Positions 32,761 to 40,824 of a stretch of DNA of 59,872 nt are shown piece after piece (positions within the stretch are counted from its first letter, which is position 1; every line of letters begins with the position of its first letter). The notes under the pieces are model-generated. The model saw only the letters and a list, made by a program, of their open reading frames with translations. It was not told the origin of the DNA and searched no databases. A program made the translations under genes and the position numbers. The stretch lies in the NCBI GenBank assembly GCA_013112725.1, contig JABFFZ010000028.1, positions 1 to 59,872 of the forward strand, read 5' to 3'. This stretch comes from Chloroflexota bacterium. GTDB lineage: Bacteria > Chloroflexota > Anaerolineae > Promineifilales > Promineifilaceae.

Positions 32761-33529
32761 GGTTCGCGAGTGTCTCTTGCAGCCAGACCAGTTCTGCCTC
32801 GCTTAATGGGACATCAGGTGGTTGGCTGTAATCAATCAGCAGGTCATAGCCGCCCACGTCGTAGCAGCGGGTGAAGACGGCCGGTAAATCCAGCACCACA
32901 TCCGGGTCGGGCGGCCACAGGGGGATGCGGCAGCGGGGGAACCGTTCCCACAGCGGCACAGCGTAAAATTCCAGTTGTTTGCGCCGGTCGGCGCGGCTGG
33001 TGTTGATCAGGTAACGCCAGCCGGCCGGTTCGGTGATGATGGTATTGCGCGCCGGGACGGTGGGTTGGCCATAACCGAGCAGGTCTATTTCTACCAGGTT
33101 GGCTTTTGTGTCCAGTAGTTCCGCTTGTTTTTGCAGGTATTGGTCACGGCCGTCGCCTGCCTTGTTGGCCGGGCTGAGGACTTCAATCACCGTGACCACC
33201 TCCCCCGTATCGCGTTGAATGATTTCAATGTAGGGCACATGCCGCTCTTCATCGAAATAGGTGGTGGTTTGTGGTTCGTCGGCCACCATTTCGCCAGCGA
33301 TAGCCAGCGTTGGCGCTGGTTCACGCATTTGGTGGAGCAGCAAGACATCTGGCACGTAACTGTGCCGGGATTCCGCCAACTGGATGCGTTCCCCAATACG
33401 GGCCACATAGCGGGGGCGAATCTGTGGTTGCAGATTTTCCCGAATGTAGGCAATTAGCGATGAGTGAACATCAGGCCACAAGAAACGATCTTCCAGATAG
33501 GGATCCATTCCGGGAAATGGGCTGGGCAT
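32732..33529 (-). CDS. DUF4058 family protein
   Basis: 265 residues. The N-terminus PSPFPGMDPYLEDRFLWPDV HSSLI and the later IEIIQRDTGEVVTVIEVLSP ANKAGDGR are the diagnostic stretches of DUF4058, a family common in cyanobacteria and Chloroflexota. The V-x-E-x-L-S-P-x-N-K part resembles the active-site pattern of PD-(D/E)XK nucleases, though no activity is established. It is upstream of, and 15 bases from, the kinase fusion gene, in the same direction. The C-terminus is repeat-derived. Confidence 0.88.
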   Translation of the reverse strand: MPSPFPGMDPYLEDRFLWPDVHSSLIAYIRENLQPQIRPRYVARIGERIQLAESRHSYVPDVLLLHQMREPAPTLAIAGEMVADEPQTTTYFDEERHVPYIEIIQRDTGEVVTVIEVLSPANKAGDGRDQYLQKQAELLDTKANLVEIDLLGYGQPTVPARNTIITEPAGWRYLINTSRADRRKQLEFYAVPLWERFPRCRIPLWPPDPDVVLDLPAVFTRCYDVGGYDLLIDYSQPPDVPLSEAELVWLQETLANQTLRVSQNP

Positions 33530-33546
33530 CTCAACCTCGCTTTTGT

Positions 33547-33568
33547 CAATAAACGATCTCCAAATGAT
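33547..33568. repeat. 22-base direct repeat (first copy; second at 35463-35484)
   Basis: The 22 bases beginning CAATAAACGATCTCC are identical at 33547 and 35463. Both lie just before a gene or divergent start (DUF4058 start at 33529; cytochrome c at 35528). A shared operator or a mobile scar are both possible. Confidence 0.8.
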
Positions 33569-33651
33569 CGCTTTGTATGATGGCTACAGATTAACACAGT
33601 TTGAACGAGTTAGCGAGATGTGAGGAGAGCGAGATGTGAGGAGAGGGAAAG

Positions 33652-33861
33652 ATGGAGCAACGGCCGTACCCCCGTCATAATTTTATCCTCAGCCTGTGGG
33701 TCGAAGGTGGCGCGCGGCCCAATGCCCCGCCCGTCTGGCGCTACAGCCTGGAAGAGCCGCACAGCTCGCAGCGGCGCGGCTTTAAGGATCTGGCGGAGTT
33801 GGTGCGCTTTTTGGAGGAATGGACGGCCGTGCCGCCAGAGGAAGTGCCAATGGATGAATAA
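33652..33861 (+). CDS. Small conserved-looking protein
   Basis: 69 residues: RHNFILSLWVEGGARPNAPP, VWRYSLEEPHSSQRRGFKDL, AELVRFLEEW. The 'F---LW-E------WR-SLE-P-S-----F-DL--LV-FLE' pattern matches small uncharacterised proteins common in Chloroflexota. GGAGAGGG before ATG 33652 is a good ribosome site, preceded by a 16-base tandem repeat (GCGAGATGTGAGGAGA twice, from 33614). No function can be assigned. Confidence 0.6.
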   Translation: MEQRPYPRHNFILSLWVEGGARPNAPPVWRYSLEEPHSSQRRGFKDLAELVRFLEEWTAVPPEEVPMDE

Positions 33862-33922
33862 AACAAAAACCAGGTGACAGCCCGGTTTAATTTACAAATC
33901 ATATTTACCTAAGGAGAGAAAC

Positions 33923-34480
33923 ATGAACAATCAATCTATCATTCGTTACGGCGGCATCGCCGCCATCGTCAGCACCGTGCTTTACGTCGTTTCCATGGTT
34001 TTCTGGATGGGTGCGGGTACAAGCGGGCCACCGCCGCTGGCGCAAACCCTCTATGTCGCCAGCCAGCTTATCTTTTTCGTTACGCTAGTCGCCCTGTATT
34101 TCATCCACCGGGATGAGTCACCAACGCTCGTTTTGGTGGGGGTGTTGGTGCTGGTGGTCAGCATTGTGGCCAGTTTGTTCATTGACCCCACCGATGCCAG
34201 CAATCCCGTTATGCCGCTCCTGACTCTAGGCTATGCGGTGGGCGCGTTGATTTTGGGTTGGCTGGCTTACCGTAGCCCCAAACTGACCAAAGGCATCGGT
34301 ATTGCCGCTTTAATCACCGGCGTGATGAGTCTGTTCATGGTGCCGTTTATCGTGGGCGGCGCGTCGGCGGATCTGGTGGGCATGTTGAACCTGGGGGTAA
34401 CGGTACCCTACCTGGTCTGGTTGGTCTGGTTGGGCGTGTATTTCCTGCAAGGCAAAACGGCCGTTCCCCAGAGCGCGTAA
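33923..34480 (+). CDS. Six-helix membrane protein (DUF4386-like)
   Basis: 185 residues with about six hydrophobic helices (about 8-28, 41-61, 66-86, 95-115, 121-142, 150-175) and almost no soluble part. The GGIAAIVSTVLYVVSMV start and overall plan resemble DUF4386/DoxX-like uncharacterised membrane proteins. AAGGAG lies before ATG 33923. It heads a rightward set of genes for membrane and redox proteins to 38.0 kb. Function unknown. Confidence 0.7.
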   Translation: MNNQSIIRYGGIAAIVSTVLYVVSMVFWMGAGTSGPPPLAQTLYVASQLIFFVTLVALYFIHRDESPTLVLVGVLVLVVSIVASLFIDPTDASNPVMPLLTLGYAVGALILGWLAYRSPKLTKGIGIAALITGVMSLFMVPFIVGGASADLVGMLNLGVTVPYLVWLVWLGVYFLQGKTAVPQSA

Positions 34481-34493
34481 CTTTCACAAATCA

Positions 34494-34527
34494 AGACGTT
34501 CAACTTCTTTGGAGAAGTTGAACGTCT
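34494..34527. repeat. AGACGTTCAACTTCT hairpin
   Basis: 15-base arms 34494-34508 and 34513-34527 around TTGG; same family as 26853-26886. It lies 14 bases after the stop of the six-helix protein gene. Confidence 0.9.
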
Positions 34528-34547
34528 AACAACCAAGGGGATTGCAA

Positions 34548-34982
34548 ATGAAAAAGTTAACGTAGTGGTTCCGTCTTGTGGGCGTGTGGTATTTGCTGCT
34601 GGTGCTGATGAACATTTACATGATGTTCCTGGGCGACACGCAATATCTGGTGGATCAATTGCCCTTTCCGGCCGATGAATGGGCCGTGCGCGCCTTTGTG
34701 GATGGCTGGTCGCCCTTCTTGTTTGAGATGGCTGGCATTGCTACCTTTGCCCTGTGGGCCAGCCGCAAACCGGCCAAATATGCCAGCGCGGCCATACTCC
34801 TGATCTGGTTGGAGATTACGCACGGGGTGTTGGATGACATTTTCCTGATTGCCAGAGGGTATGACGCGAGCGGTTACATTGCCTTCATCGTCATTCACTT
34901 GATCATCATCGCTACCGGAGTGTGGGCTGTGCGGCGGGCGGAAGCGGAAACGGCCGTGTCGCCCCCAGTTGGCGATGGGTGA
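34548..34982 (+). pseudogene. Four-helix membrane protein with an in-frame TAG at codon 6
   Basis: AAGGGG (34535-34540) and ATG 34548 start M-K-K-L-T, then TAG (34563-34565), and the same frame continues W-F-R-L-V-G-V-W-Y-L-L-L to a 144-residue four-helix membrane protein. The continuity across the TAG shows it is a nonsense change of an intact gene (or a sequencing error). Restart could occur at GTG 34578, but that has no Shine-Dalgarno. The product is an unidentified membrane protein. A second gene at 36571 has the same defect at the same codon. Confidence 0.75.
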
Positions 34983-34999
34983 TTAGCAGATGAGGAGGT

Positions 35000-35032
35000 A
35001 GACCTGACAGGTCTCGAAAACCTGTCAGGTCT
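35000..35032. repeat. AGACCTGACAGGT palindromic repeat
   Basis: Inverted AGACCTGACAGGT / ACCTGTCAGGTCT around CTCGAAA; third copy of the core also seen at 23180 and 26911. Confidence 0.88.
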
Positions 35033-35052
35033 TGCTGTTCAGGAGCAAAATA

Positions 35053-35452
35053 ATGAAAGTAAGGCCGTACCTCTTTCCCTTTCTCCTCTTCCTACTCTGC
35101 TGGCTGGCCGCCTGCGGCCGCGCCGCAACCAGCGAAGTCACCATTAAATATGGAAGCGATGCGCTTTTTGCAAGAGGAAATCAGCGTCACCGCCGGGCAG
35201 CCCGTTACCCTACGCCTGGTCAACCAGGATGGCTACGCCTACGCCTTTGATATGGACGAATTCGATATTCATGCCCCCCTGGCGGCTAACGAGACGGTAG
35301 AAATCACGTTTATGCCGGAAGATGACGGCCGTTACCGCTTCTATTGCAGTTCACCCGGTCACGAGATGGCTGGTATGGTCGGCACGTTCATTGTGGAACC
35401 GCAGGACATGGATGTGCAGGATTTTCGGATCGAGCCAGGCAAAATCCGTTAA
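35053..35452 (+). pseudogene. Cupredoxin-type lipoprotein, frameshifted after the signal peptide
   Basis: From ATG 35053 (AGGAG just before) the frame encodes a lipoprotein signal, MKVRPYLFPFLLFLLCWLAACG, lipobox LAAC. The cupredoxin part (RFLQEEISVTAGQPVTLRLV ... FDIHAP ... RYRFYCSSPGHEMAGMVG) lies in the next frame, to 35452. The copper ligands are visible: His in DIHAP, then C-x4-H-x4-M. The join needs a one-base shift near 35140-35165. Otherwise it would be an outer-face electron carrier feeding the cytochrome c encoded next. A sequencing error is possible. Confidence 0.78.
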
Positions 35453-35462
35453 TCCGGCACCC

Positions 35463-35484
35463 CAATAAACGATCTCCAAATGAT
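35463..35484. repeat. 22-base direct repeat, second copy
   Basis: Identical to 33547-33568; here 44 bases before the cytochrome c start. Confidence 0.8.
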
Positions 35485-35527
35485 GCCCCATCAGACTGAC
35501 CACAAATCTAATTCAAGGAGAGAACAG

Positions 35528-36508
35528 ATGATAAGCAATCTCATCATTTTATTGGTAGTCATTGGTTTGACTGTGCTGTTTGGCTGGCTGACGTACCGGG
35601 CGGTGCGGGCCAGGAAACTGTGGGTGAAGATTGTGGGGGGATTGGGGGCCGGTTTGCTGACGTTGCTGTTTGCTATTGTCGCCTTCACAGGCGCCAAGGG
35701 GATCGCCGACACTTACTTCCCCAGCGCAAATCCGGCGCCCGACCTGACGGTGGCCGGGACGCCGGAGCAGATCGCCCGCGGCGAATACCTGGTCAACATT
35801 GCCTGCGTGGGCTGCCACAGCCAGGTGGGGCCAGATGGGAATCCCACGGGCGAACACCCACTCAGCGGCGGCTGGAACATCGCCGAAGCCGAAGGGTTTG
35901 GTTTTATTGGCGACATGGTGACGGAGAACCTGACGCCGGGCGGCAAACTGGCCGGTTACAGCGATGGCGAGCTGTTCCGCGTCCTGCGCTACAGCATTGA
36001 CCAGCAGGGGCATGAGCTGGGCATGATGTCTTTCCTGCCTTACCGTGAGTTGAGTAATGAAGACACCGAGGCCATTATCGCTTACCTGCGCTTATTGCCG
36101 CCGGCGCCGACCAGCGGCGTTACCGGCGACCAGATGAATTTCCTGGGCGCGGTCATGTCCGGCGCTGGTATGTTTGGCGCACCGCCGTCGCCCGCACCGG
36201 CCGTCATCACTGCGCCGCCGCAGGGTGTGAATGCTGAGTATGGCAAGTATGTAGCCACCTTTGGTGAATGTCGCGGCTGCCATGGGCCAGATGCCACCGG
36301 CGCGCCAGCCACATCAGTCAGTCCGGCTATTCCCAACCCGCGTCCATTGGTCAACACCCTCACTGTGGAGCAGTTTGCAGCCATGATGCGCAGTGGTGTT
36401 AAACCAAACGGCCAGCCCTTCCCGGAGACGATGCCCTGGCAAAACGCCAGCAAAATGAACGACGACGACCTGGCCGCGTTGTACGCTTATTTGACAGTAG
36501 CGCCTTAG
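35528..36508 (+). CDS. Membrane-anchored diheme cytochrome c
   Basis: 326 residues. Two N-terminal membrane helices (about 3-21 and 36-56) anchor it, followed by two c-type haem domains on the outer face: C93-V-G-C96-H97 and C248-R-G-C251-H252, with methionines (GMMSFLPY; PFPETMPW) as likely sixth ligands. This layout resembles thiosulfate-oxidase/alcohol-dehydrogenase-type diheme cytochromes. AAGGAGA (35516-35522) fixes ATG 35528; the frame is open to 35480. The cupredoxin gene upstream would be its redox partner. Followed by a hairpin made of two ACGGCCGT copies. Confidence 0.9.
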   Translation: MISNLIILLVVIGLTVLFGWLTYRAVRARKLWVKIVGGLGAGLLTLLFAIVAFTGAKGIADTYFPSANPAPDLTVAGTPEQIARGEYLVNIACVGCHSQVGPDGNPTGEHPLSGGWNIAEAEGFGFIGDMVTENLTPGGKLAGYSDGELFRVLRYSIDQQGHELGMMSFLPYRELSNEDTEAIIAYLRLLPPAPTSGVTGDQMNFLGAVMSGAGMFGAPPSPAPAVITAPPQGVNAEYGKYVATFGECRGCHGPDATGAPATSVSPAIPNPRPLVNTLTVEQFAAMMRSGVKPNGQPFPETMPWQNASKMNDDDLAALYAYLTVAP

Positions 36509-36517
36509 CTGAATGAG

Positions 36518-36549
36518 CGGACGGCCGTTGCCCAAAGCACGGCCGTCCG
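36518..36549 (+). terminator. Hairpin of two ACGGCCGT copies after the cytochrome gene
   Basis: Arms CGGACGGCCGT (36518-36528) and ACGGCCGTCCG (36539-36549). Each arm contains the iterated octamer. There is only an AT-rich tail, no real T run, so termination is uncertain. Confidence 0.55.
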
Positions 36550-36570
36550 GCAAATAAAATAGGAAAACCA

Positions 36571-37203
36571 ATGGATACCGCCAACTAATTTGCCAATTTC
36601 CGCCCGTTGGGCATCGCCCTGCTGTCAACCGTGATTGTTTTCATGGTCGGCGCGTTTTCAGCCGCTTACTTCCGCCAATGGCCGCTGCCAACGGACCCGC
36701 TGGACAAGCTAACGGTGATTGCCAATGACCGGATCGGCTGGACGGCGCAGGCGATTATTTTTCCGGTGGCCTTTCTGGCAACGGCCGTACTCTTTGCCCT
36801 GCTCGCCACCCAATTGCCCGGTCCCGGCCCACGCTGGCTGGCAATCGCGGCTGCACTCCTCATTTTTGCCGGTTTTCTATTTTGGCTGCCCATCAGTCTG
36901 GATCGGTTGCAATTGGGAGCTAAGGCGGCTGAGATGATCCGCACATATGATCCAGCGATGTCGCCAGAGATAATGGTCAATACCAGTGGGGTCTTTTGGG
37001 CCAACACGCTCTGCATCCTGGCCGTGCTGGTGCTGATGGGGGCGGCGTTGGCTTTGGCCGATGTTTTGCCTACTTTGAGTTGGGTGGTGGCGGGTACGGC
37101 CGTTGCCAGTGCATTCATCAGTATCTTTATCTGGGGCGACTGGCTGCCGTTTATGAGCTACATGATTGTATTGATATTGGCAGTGGGGTTGATCAGGGCA
37201 TGA
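36571..37203 (+). pseudogene. Membrane protein with an in-frame TAA at codon 6
   Basis: AGGA (36561-36564) and ATG 36571 give M-D-T-A-N, then TAA (36586-36588). The same frame continues F-A-N-F-R-P-L-G-I-A into an about 205-residue membrane protein with 5-6 helices (LLSTVIVFMVGAFSAAYF, AIIFPVAFLATAVLFALLA, and others). The uninterrupted continuation argues that the TAA is a nonsense change. TTG 36607 could serve as restart but lacks a ribosome site. The stop overlaps the next ATG (37200-37203). Family not recognised. Confidence 0.72.
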
Positions 37204-38018
37204 AATCGTTCGAAATTTCGCACACGGTAGAAAATGGCATTGAACGAATTATCTACACACCCAAAGAGCGGCGCTTTGCCACGCCGATTGTGATGCAGCA
37301 TGGCATGTGGCATGGGGCCTGGTGCTGGCAAGAGTGGCAGGAGCTATGGGCGGAATGGGGTTGGGAGAGCCATGCGCACAGCCTGCCGGGCCATGCCGGA
37401 TCGCCCACGCAACGGCCGATTCGCTGGTGTACGCTTGGCTATTATCTGGACTTTCTGAAAGTGGAGATTGACCGCCTGCCGCGTAAACCGGTGTTGATGG
37501 GGCACAGCATGGGCGGGGCGTTGACCCAGTGGTACTTGAAGGAGCGGGATGATTTGCCGGCGGCAGTTTTGGTCGCTCCCTGGCAGTCACACAGCATGAT
37601 GGTTCCCATTTTACGCACGATTACCCGCGATCCGGGTGGGTTTGCCCTGTGTGGTTTGAATCTGACGACTGCGCCGCTGGTGCGTAACCCGTTCCGGGCG
37701 GCGCAAATGTTTATCAACGAAGGAGCCACATTGTCGCCACAAGAGCTGTATGAACGGCTGGGGCCAGAATCGTTGTGGGTGCTGCTGCAATATAATCCAC
37801 CGCTGTGGCGGCCGGCGGCGCAATTACACACGCCCATGCTCTGGCTGGCGGGGGCGGCGGATACGCTGATTGCGGAAAAAGCGGAAGCTAAATCAGCCCG
37901 GCATTATGGGGCGGAATACGTGGTGGTAGCGGGGGCGGGGCATAATGTGATGATGGAGAAAAGCTGGCGGGAGACGGCGCAGGTTGTCCATGGATGGCTG
38001 GCAAAGCGGGTAGGGTAA
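37200..38018 (+). CDS. Alpha/beta-fold hydrolase
   Basis: 272 residues. Seen: IVMQHGMWHGAWCWQEWQEL (oxyanion region), the nucleophile elbow LMGHSMGGALTQ (G-H-S-M-G), the acidic residue in WLAGAADTLIAE, and the histidine in VVAGAGHNVMMEKSW. This is the 'HGMWHGAWCW' branch of alpha/beta hydrolases. ATG 37200 overlaps the stop of the upstream membrane-protein gene (ATGA), indicating coupling. Substrate unknown. Confidence 0.88.
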   Translation: MKSFEISHTVENGIERIIYTPKERRFATPIVMQHGMWHGAWCWQEWQELWAEWGWESHAHSLPGHAGSPTQRPIRWCTLGYYLDFLKVEIDRLPRKPVLMGHSMGGALTQWYLKERDDLPAAVLVAPWQSHSMMVPILRTITRDPGGFALCGLNLTTAPLVRNPFRAAQMFINEGATLSPQELYERLGPESLWVLLQYNPPLWRPAAQLHTPMLWLAGAADTLIAEKAEAKSARHYGAEYVVVAGAGHNVMMEKSWRETAQVVHGWLAKRVG

Positions 38019-38067
38019 CGGCCGTCTGGCTTCAGTACCATTTTTCGGCGTACCCGGCGCTTTTGGC

Positions 38068-38073
38068 TACAAT
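38068..38073 (+). promoter_or_regulatory. -10 box TACAAT with leaderless start for the J-domain gene
   Basis: TTTTGGCTACAAT is followed by 7 bases and ATG 38081. The same 13 bases and the same 7-base gap precede the epimerase ATG at 48591 on the other strand. No Shine-Dalgarno is present in either. Confidence 0.6.
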
Positions 38074-38080
38074 ACCGGGC

Positions 38081-39067
38081 ATGTTTGCGCAGCAGCTTAC
38101 CCCCACAGCCGATGACTGGCAGGAACAGGTGGCCCATTTGCGGGCCGAACTGGAAGAACTGATGCCGCAACTGGTGGATGCGGAAGCGGAACTGGCCGAA
38201 CGCCATGCGACTATCCATGCTTTTGAGTTCCGGCTGCGGGCGCGCCTCAGCCCGCTCACGCGCAAGTTGAGCGCGCTGGATGAAGAAATCCGGGAACTGC
38301 GGCGGCAGCTGCGCTGGTTTGGCGAGGGGTGGCACGCCGAAGCAGCCAGTGACGCGGCGGCCTGGGCGCGGGGAAACAGCGCCACCGAGGAGGGGGAGTA
38401 CCGTTACCGGGAGACGCCGACCACCGCCCGCCCGGAACAGGACGAAGATACACGGGCGGAGATGAAGAAGCTGTACCGGCAGTTGGCGCGCCGTTTTCAC
38501 CCGGACACGGCCGTAGACGAACCAGACCGCGCCTACCGTACCCAACTGATGATGGCCATCAACGCCGCCTACGCGGCTGGTGATTTGCACAAATTACAAG
38601 AACTGGCCGAATCCCCCGAAACCAATCACCAACTGGATTACAGTCAGGCCGACCAGAAGCTGGCGGAAACGCTGCTGCGCGAGGTGACGCGCATCAAACG
38701 ACGGTTGGCGGAAATTAAACAAGAGGTGGCCCGGCTGGAAAAACACGAAAGCGCCAAAATGATGAAGAAGATGGCGCAGGCGGAGGCGGACGGCCGTGAC
38801 TATCTGGCCGAATTGGAAAAACAGATGCGTGATCTGCTGGCCGAACGGCTGGCGCAGCGGGACAGTTTGCAGGTGCAGGTGGAAAACCTGGAGATGGGGG
38901 AGAACACCGATGTCTCCGACGACGACTTTGCCGACCTGGTCTGGGACGTCAGCCTGGAAACCAGCTTTGAAGAGGACATCTCCGCCGAATTCGACCGCTA
39001 CATCCAGCGCCGCCGCGACCGGGTTTATTTTGAAGATGATTTTGATGATGACTATGATTTTGATTAA
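38081..39067 (+). CDS. J-domain (DnaJ-type) protein with coiled coils
   Basis: About 328 residues. The N-terminal half is a long helical coiled coil (EQVAHLRAELEELMPQL, LDEEIRELRRQLRWF). In the middle, MKKLYRQLARRFHPDTAVDE with the H-P-D motif and AYRTQLMMAINAAYAAGD form a J domain, which would stimulate a DnaK-type Hsp70. A second coiled coil follows (TRIKRRLAEIKQEVARLEKH), and an acidic tail closes it (EDDFDDDYDFD). It is not DnaJ itself: no Gly/Phe or zinc region. ATG 38081 is chosen over 37994, which overlaps the hydrolase. Stop lies within a GGTAATTG repeat. Confidence 0.82.
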   Translation: MFAQQLTPTADDWQEQVAHLRAELEELMPQLVDAEAELAERHATIHAFEFRLRARLSPLTRKLSALDEEIRELRRQLRWFGEGWHAEAASDAAAWARGNSATEEGEYRYRETPTTARPEQDEDTRAEMKKLYRQLARRFHPDTAVDEPDRAYRTQLMMAINAAYAAGDLHKLQELAESPETNHQLDYSQADQKLAETLLREVTRIKRRLAEIKQEVARLEKHESAKMMKKMAQAEADGRDYLAELEKQMRDLLAERLAQRDSLQVQVENLEMGENTDVSDDDFADLVWDVSLETSFEEDISAEFDRYIQRRRDRVYFEDDFDDDYDFD

Positions 39068-39103
39068 TTGGGTAATTGAGTAATTACCCAATTACTTAAT
39101 TAC
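39062..39103. repeat. GGTAATTGAGTAATT-type hairpin
   Basis: AATTGGGTAATT (39066-39077) is mirrored by AATTACCCAATT (39082-39093), and TTAATTACC follows. It contains the J-domain gene stop and ends 6 bases before the YbaK start. Same words as 52623-52662. Confidence 0.85.
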
Positions 39104-39108
39104 CTCCT

Positions 39109-39582
39109 ATGCACCCATCCGCCCAAAAAGTAGCCGACGCGGCCCAGCAATTGGGTCTGACTATCGAGATTGTGGAGTTTGCCCAGACCACGCGCACGGC
39201 GCAGGAGGCTGCCGACGCCATTGGCTGCGCGGTGGCGCAGATTGTGAAGAGTTTGTGTTTTGCGGTGAGCGAAGAGGCAGTCGTTTGTCTGGTTTCCGGC
39301 GCGAACCAACTGGATGAAAAGAAACTGGCGGCGCTGTGCGGCGTCGGCCGTAAGCAGGTGCAGCGTGCCGATGCCGAATTTGTGAAAGCACAGACCGGTT
39401 TTAGCATTGGCGGGGTGCCCCCCTTTGGGCACAGCCAGTCCCTTCGCATCTTCATTGACGAAGATTTGCTGACCTTTGATGTAGTCTGGGCCGCTGCCGG
39501 TACACCCTTCGCCGTCTTCGCCATCTCCCCCACCCATTTACAAACCGCCAGCAATGGCATAGTTGCCAATTTGAAAAAATAG
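39109..39582 (+). CDS. ybaK: YbaK/EbsC-family aminoacyl-tRNA deacylase
   Basis: 157 residues of the YbaK/ProX trans-editing family, which clears mischarged tRNA (for example Cys-tRNAPro). Seen: VEFAQTTRTAQEAADAIGCA, AQIVKSLCFAV with the conserved lysine, and FSIGGVPPFGHSQSLRIFID. Exact tRNA specificity cannot be read from sequence. ATG 39109 has no clear Shine-Dalgarno and follows a repeat hairpin at once. Symbol by family. Confidence 0.85.
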   Translation: MHPSAQKVADAAQQLGLTIEIVEFAQTTRTAQEAADAIGCAVAQIVKSLCFAVSEEAVVCLVSGANQLDEKKLAALCGVGRKQVQRADAEFVKAQTGFSIGGVPPFGHSQSLRIFIDEDLLTFDVVWAAAGTPFAVFAISPTHLQTASNGIVANLKK

Positions 39583-39686
39583 TCCACAGATTTCGCAGAT
39601 GACGCAGGTTTTTCTTAAGCCTCTTCAGCTTTGCCTCCTTTCACTCTTTGCGTCTTTGCGTTGAAAACAGCTTGAAGGAGTTTTTC

Positions 39687-40766
39687 ATGGAAGCAACCAT
39701 TACCTTATTGCCCGGCGATGGCATTGGGCCAGAAATTGTAGCGGAAGCCAAGAAGGTGCTCACGGCCGTAGCCCACCGCTATCACCACACCTTCCATCTG
39801 CCCGAATACATCTACGGCGGTGCGGCCATTGATGCCTTAGGCGACCCGCTGCCGGAGGAGACGCTGGCCGCCTGCCTGAACAGTCAGGGAGTGCTGATGG
39901 GCGCAGTCGGGCATCCCAAATTTGATGATCCCACCCTGAAAGTGCGCCCGGAACAAGGACTGCTGCGGCTGCGGCAGGCGTTGGGCGTTTTTGCCAATTT
40001 GCGCCCGGTGAAGGTGTTTGACGCCCTGGCTGATGCCAGCCCATTGAAACCGGAGCGAGTGAAAGGGGTAGACATCCTCTTTGTGCGCGAATTGATTGGC
40101 GGCATCTATTTTGGCACGCCGCAGGGCCGAACAATGGGGGAACACGGCCGTGAAGGATTCAACACCATGCGCTACAACGAAATGGAAATCCGGCGCGTGG
40201 TGCAGGTGGCTTTTGACCTGGCCCGCAAACGGCGCGGCAAAGTGACCAGCGTAGACAAGGCCAATGTGTTGGCCGTCTCCCGCGTCTGGCGCGAAGTGGC
40301 CCATGAAGTCGCCGCCGAAAACCCGGATGTGCAGTATGAAGATATTTTGGTTGATGCCATGGCCATGTACCTGATCAACCGCCCAGCTGATTTTGATGTG
40401 GTCGTCACGGGCAACCTCTTTGGCGACATCCTCTCCGATGAGGCTTCGATGATAACCGGCTCGCTGGGGATGCTGCCCTCGGCGGCGTTGGGCGAAGCGG
40501 GTGGGGTGGGGCTGTATGAACCCATTCATGGCTCGGCGCCGGATATTGCCGGGCAGGGCGTTGCCAACCCGCTGGCCACCATTCTCAGCGCGGCCATGCT
40601 GCTGCGTTCCAGTCTGAATCTGGATGTGGAGGCGGGGGTGGTGGAAACGGCCGTGTCTCAAGTGCTGGCCAAGGGCTACCGTACCCGTGACATCGCCAGA
40701 CCGGGCGAAAAGGCGGTGGACTGCGCGGAAATGGGCGATCTGGTGGCGGCAGAGATTGGAGATTGA
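39687..40766 (+). CDS. leuB: 3-isopropylmalate dehydrogenase
   Basis: NAD-dependent step of leucine synthesis. 359 residues. Seen: [47 protein letters not shown], the [10 protein letters not shown] region, [19 protein letters not shown] with the catalytic lysine, [20 protein letters not shown], and [14 protein letters not shown] (NAD form). GAAGGAG (39674-39680) fixes ATG 39687 over an earlier in-frame start at 39648. The stop lies in a GAGATTGGAGATTGAG repeat. leuA, leuC and leuD are not in the window; ilvD is 4 kb away. Confidence 0.95.
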   Translation: MEATITLLPGDGIGPEIVAEAKKVLTAVAHRYHHTFHLPEYIYGGAAIDALGDPLPEETLAACLNSQGVLMGAVGHPKFDDPTLKVRPEQGLLRLRQALGVFANLRPVKVFDALADASPLKPERVKGVDILFVRELIGGIYFGTPQGRTMGEHGREGFNTMRYNEMEIRRVVQVAFDLARKRRGKVTSVDKANVLAVSRVWREVAHEVAAENPDVQYEDILVDAMAMYLINRPADFDVVVTGNLFGDILSDEASMITGSLGMLPSAALGEAGGVGLYEPIHGSAPDIAGQGVANPLATILSAAMLLRSSLNLDVEAGVVETAVSQVLAKGYRTRDIARPGEKAVDCAEMGDLVAAEIGD

Positions 40767-40800
40767 GAGATTACGAGATTCAAGTTTCTCAATCTCCCAA
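40755..40800. repeat. GAGATTGGAGATTGAG inverted repeat
   Basis: GGAGATTGAGA (about 40757-40767) is mirrored by TTCTCAATCTCC after about 18 bases. It contains the leuB stop. Same wording as 59365-59415. Confidence 0.75.
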
Positions 40801-40824
40801 TATTTTCCCCAAGAGGAACTATTC

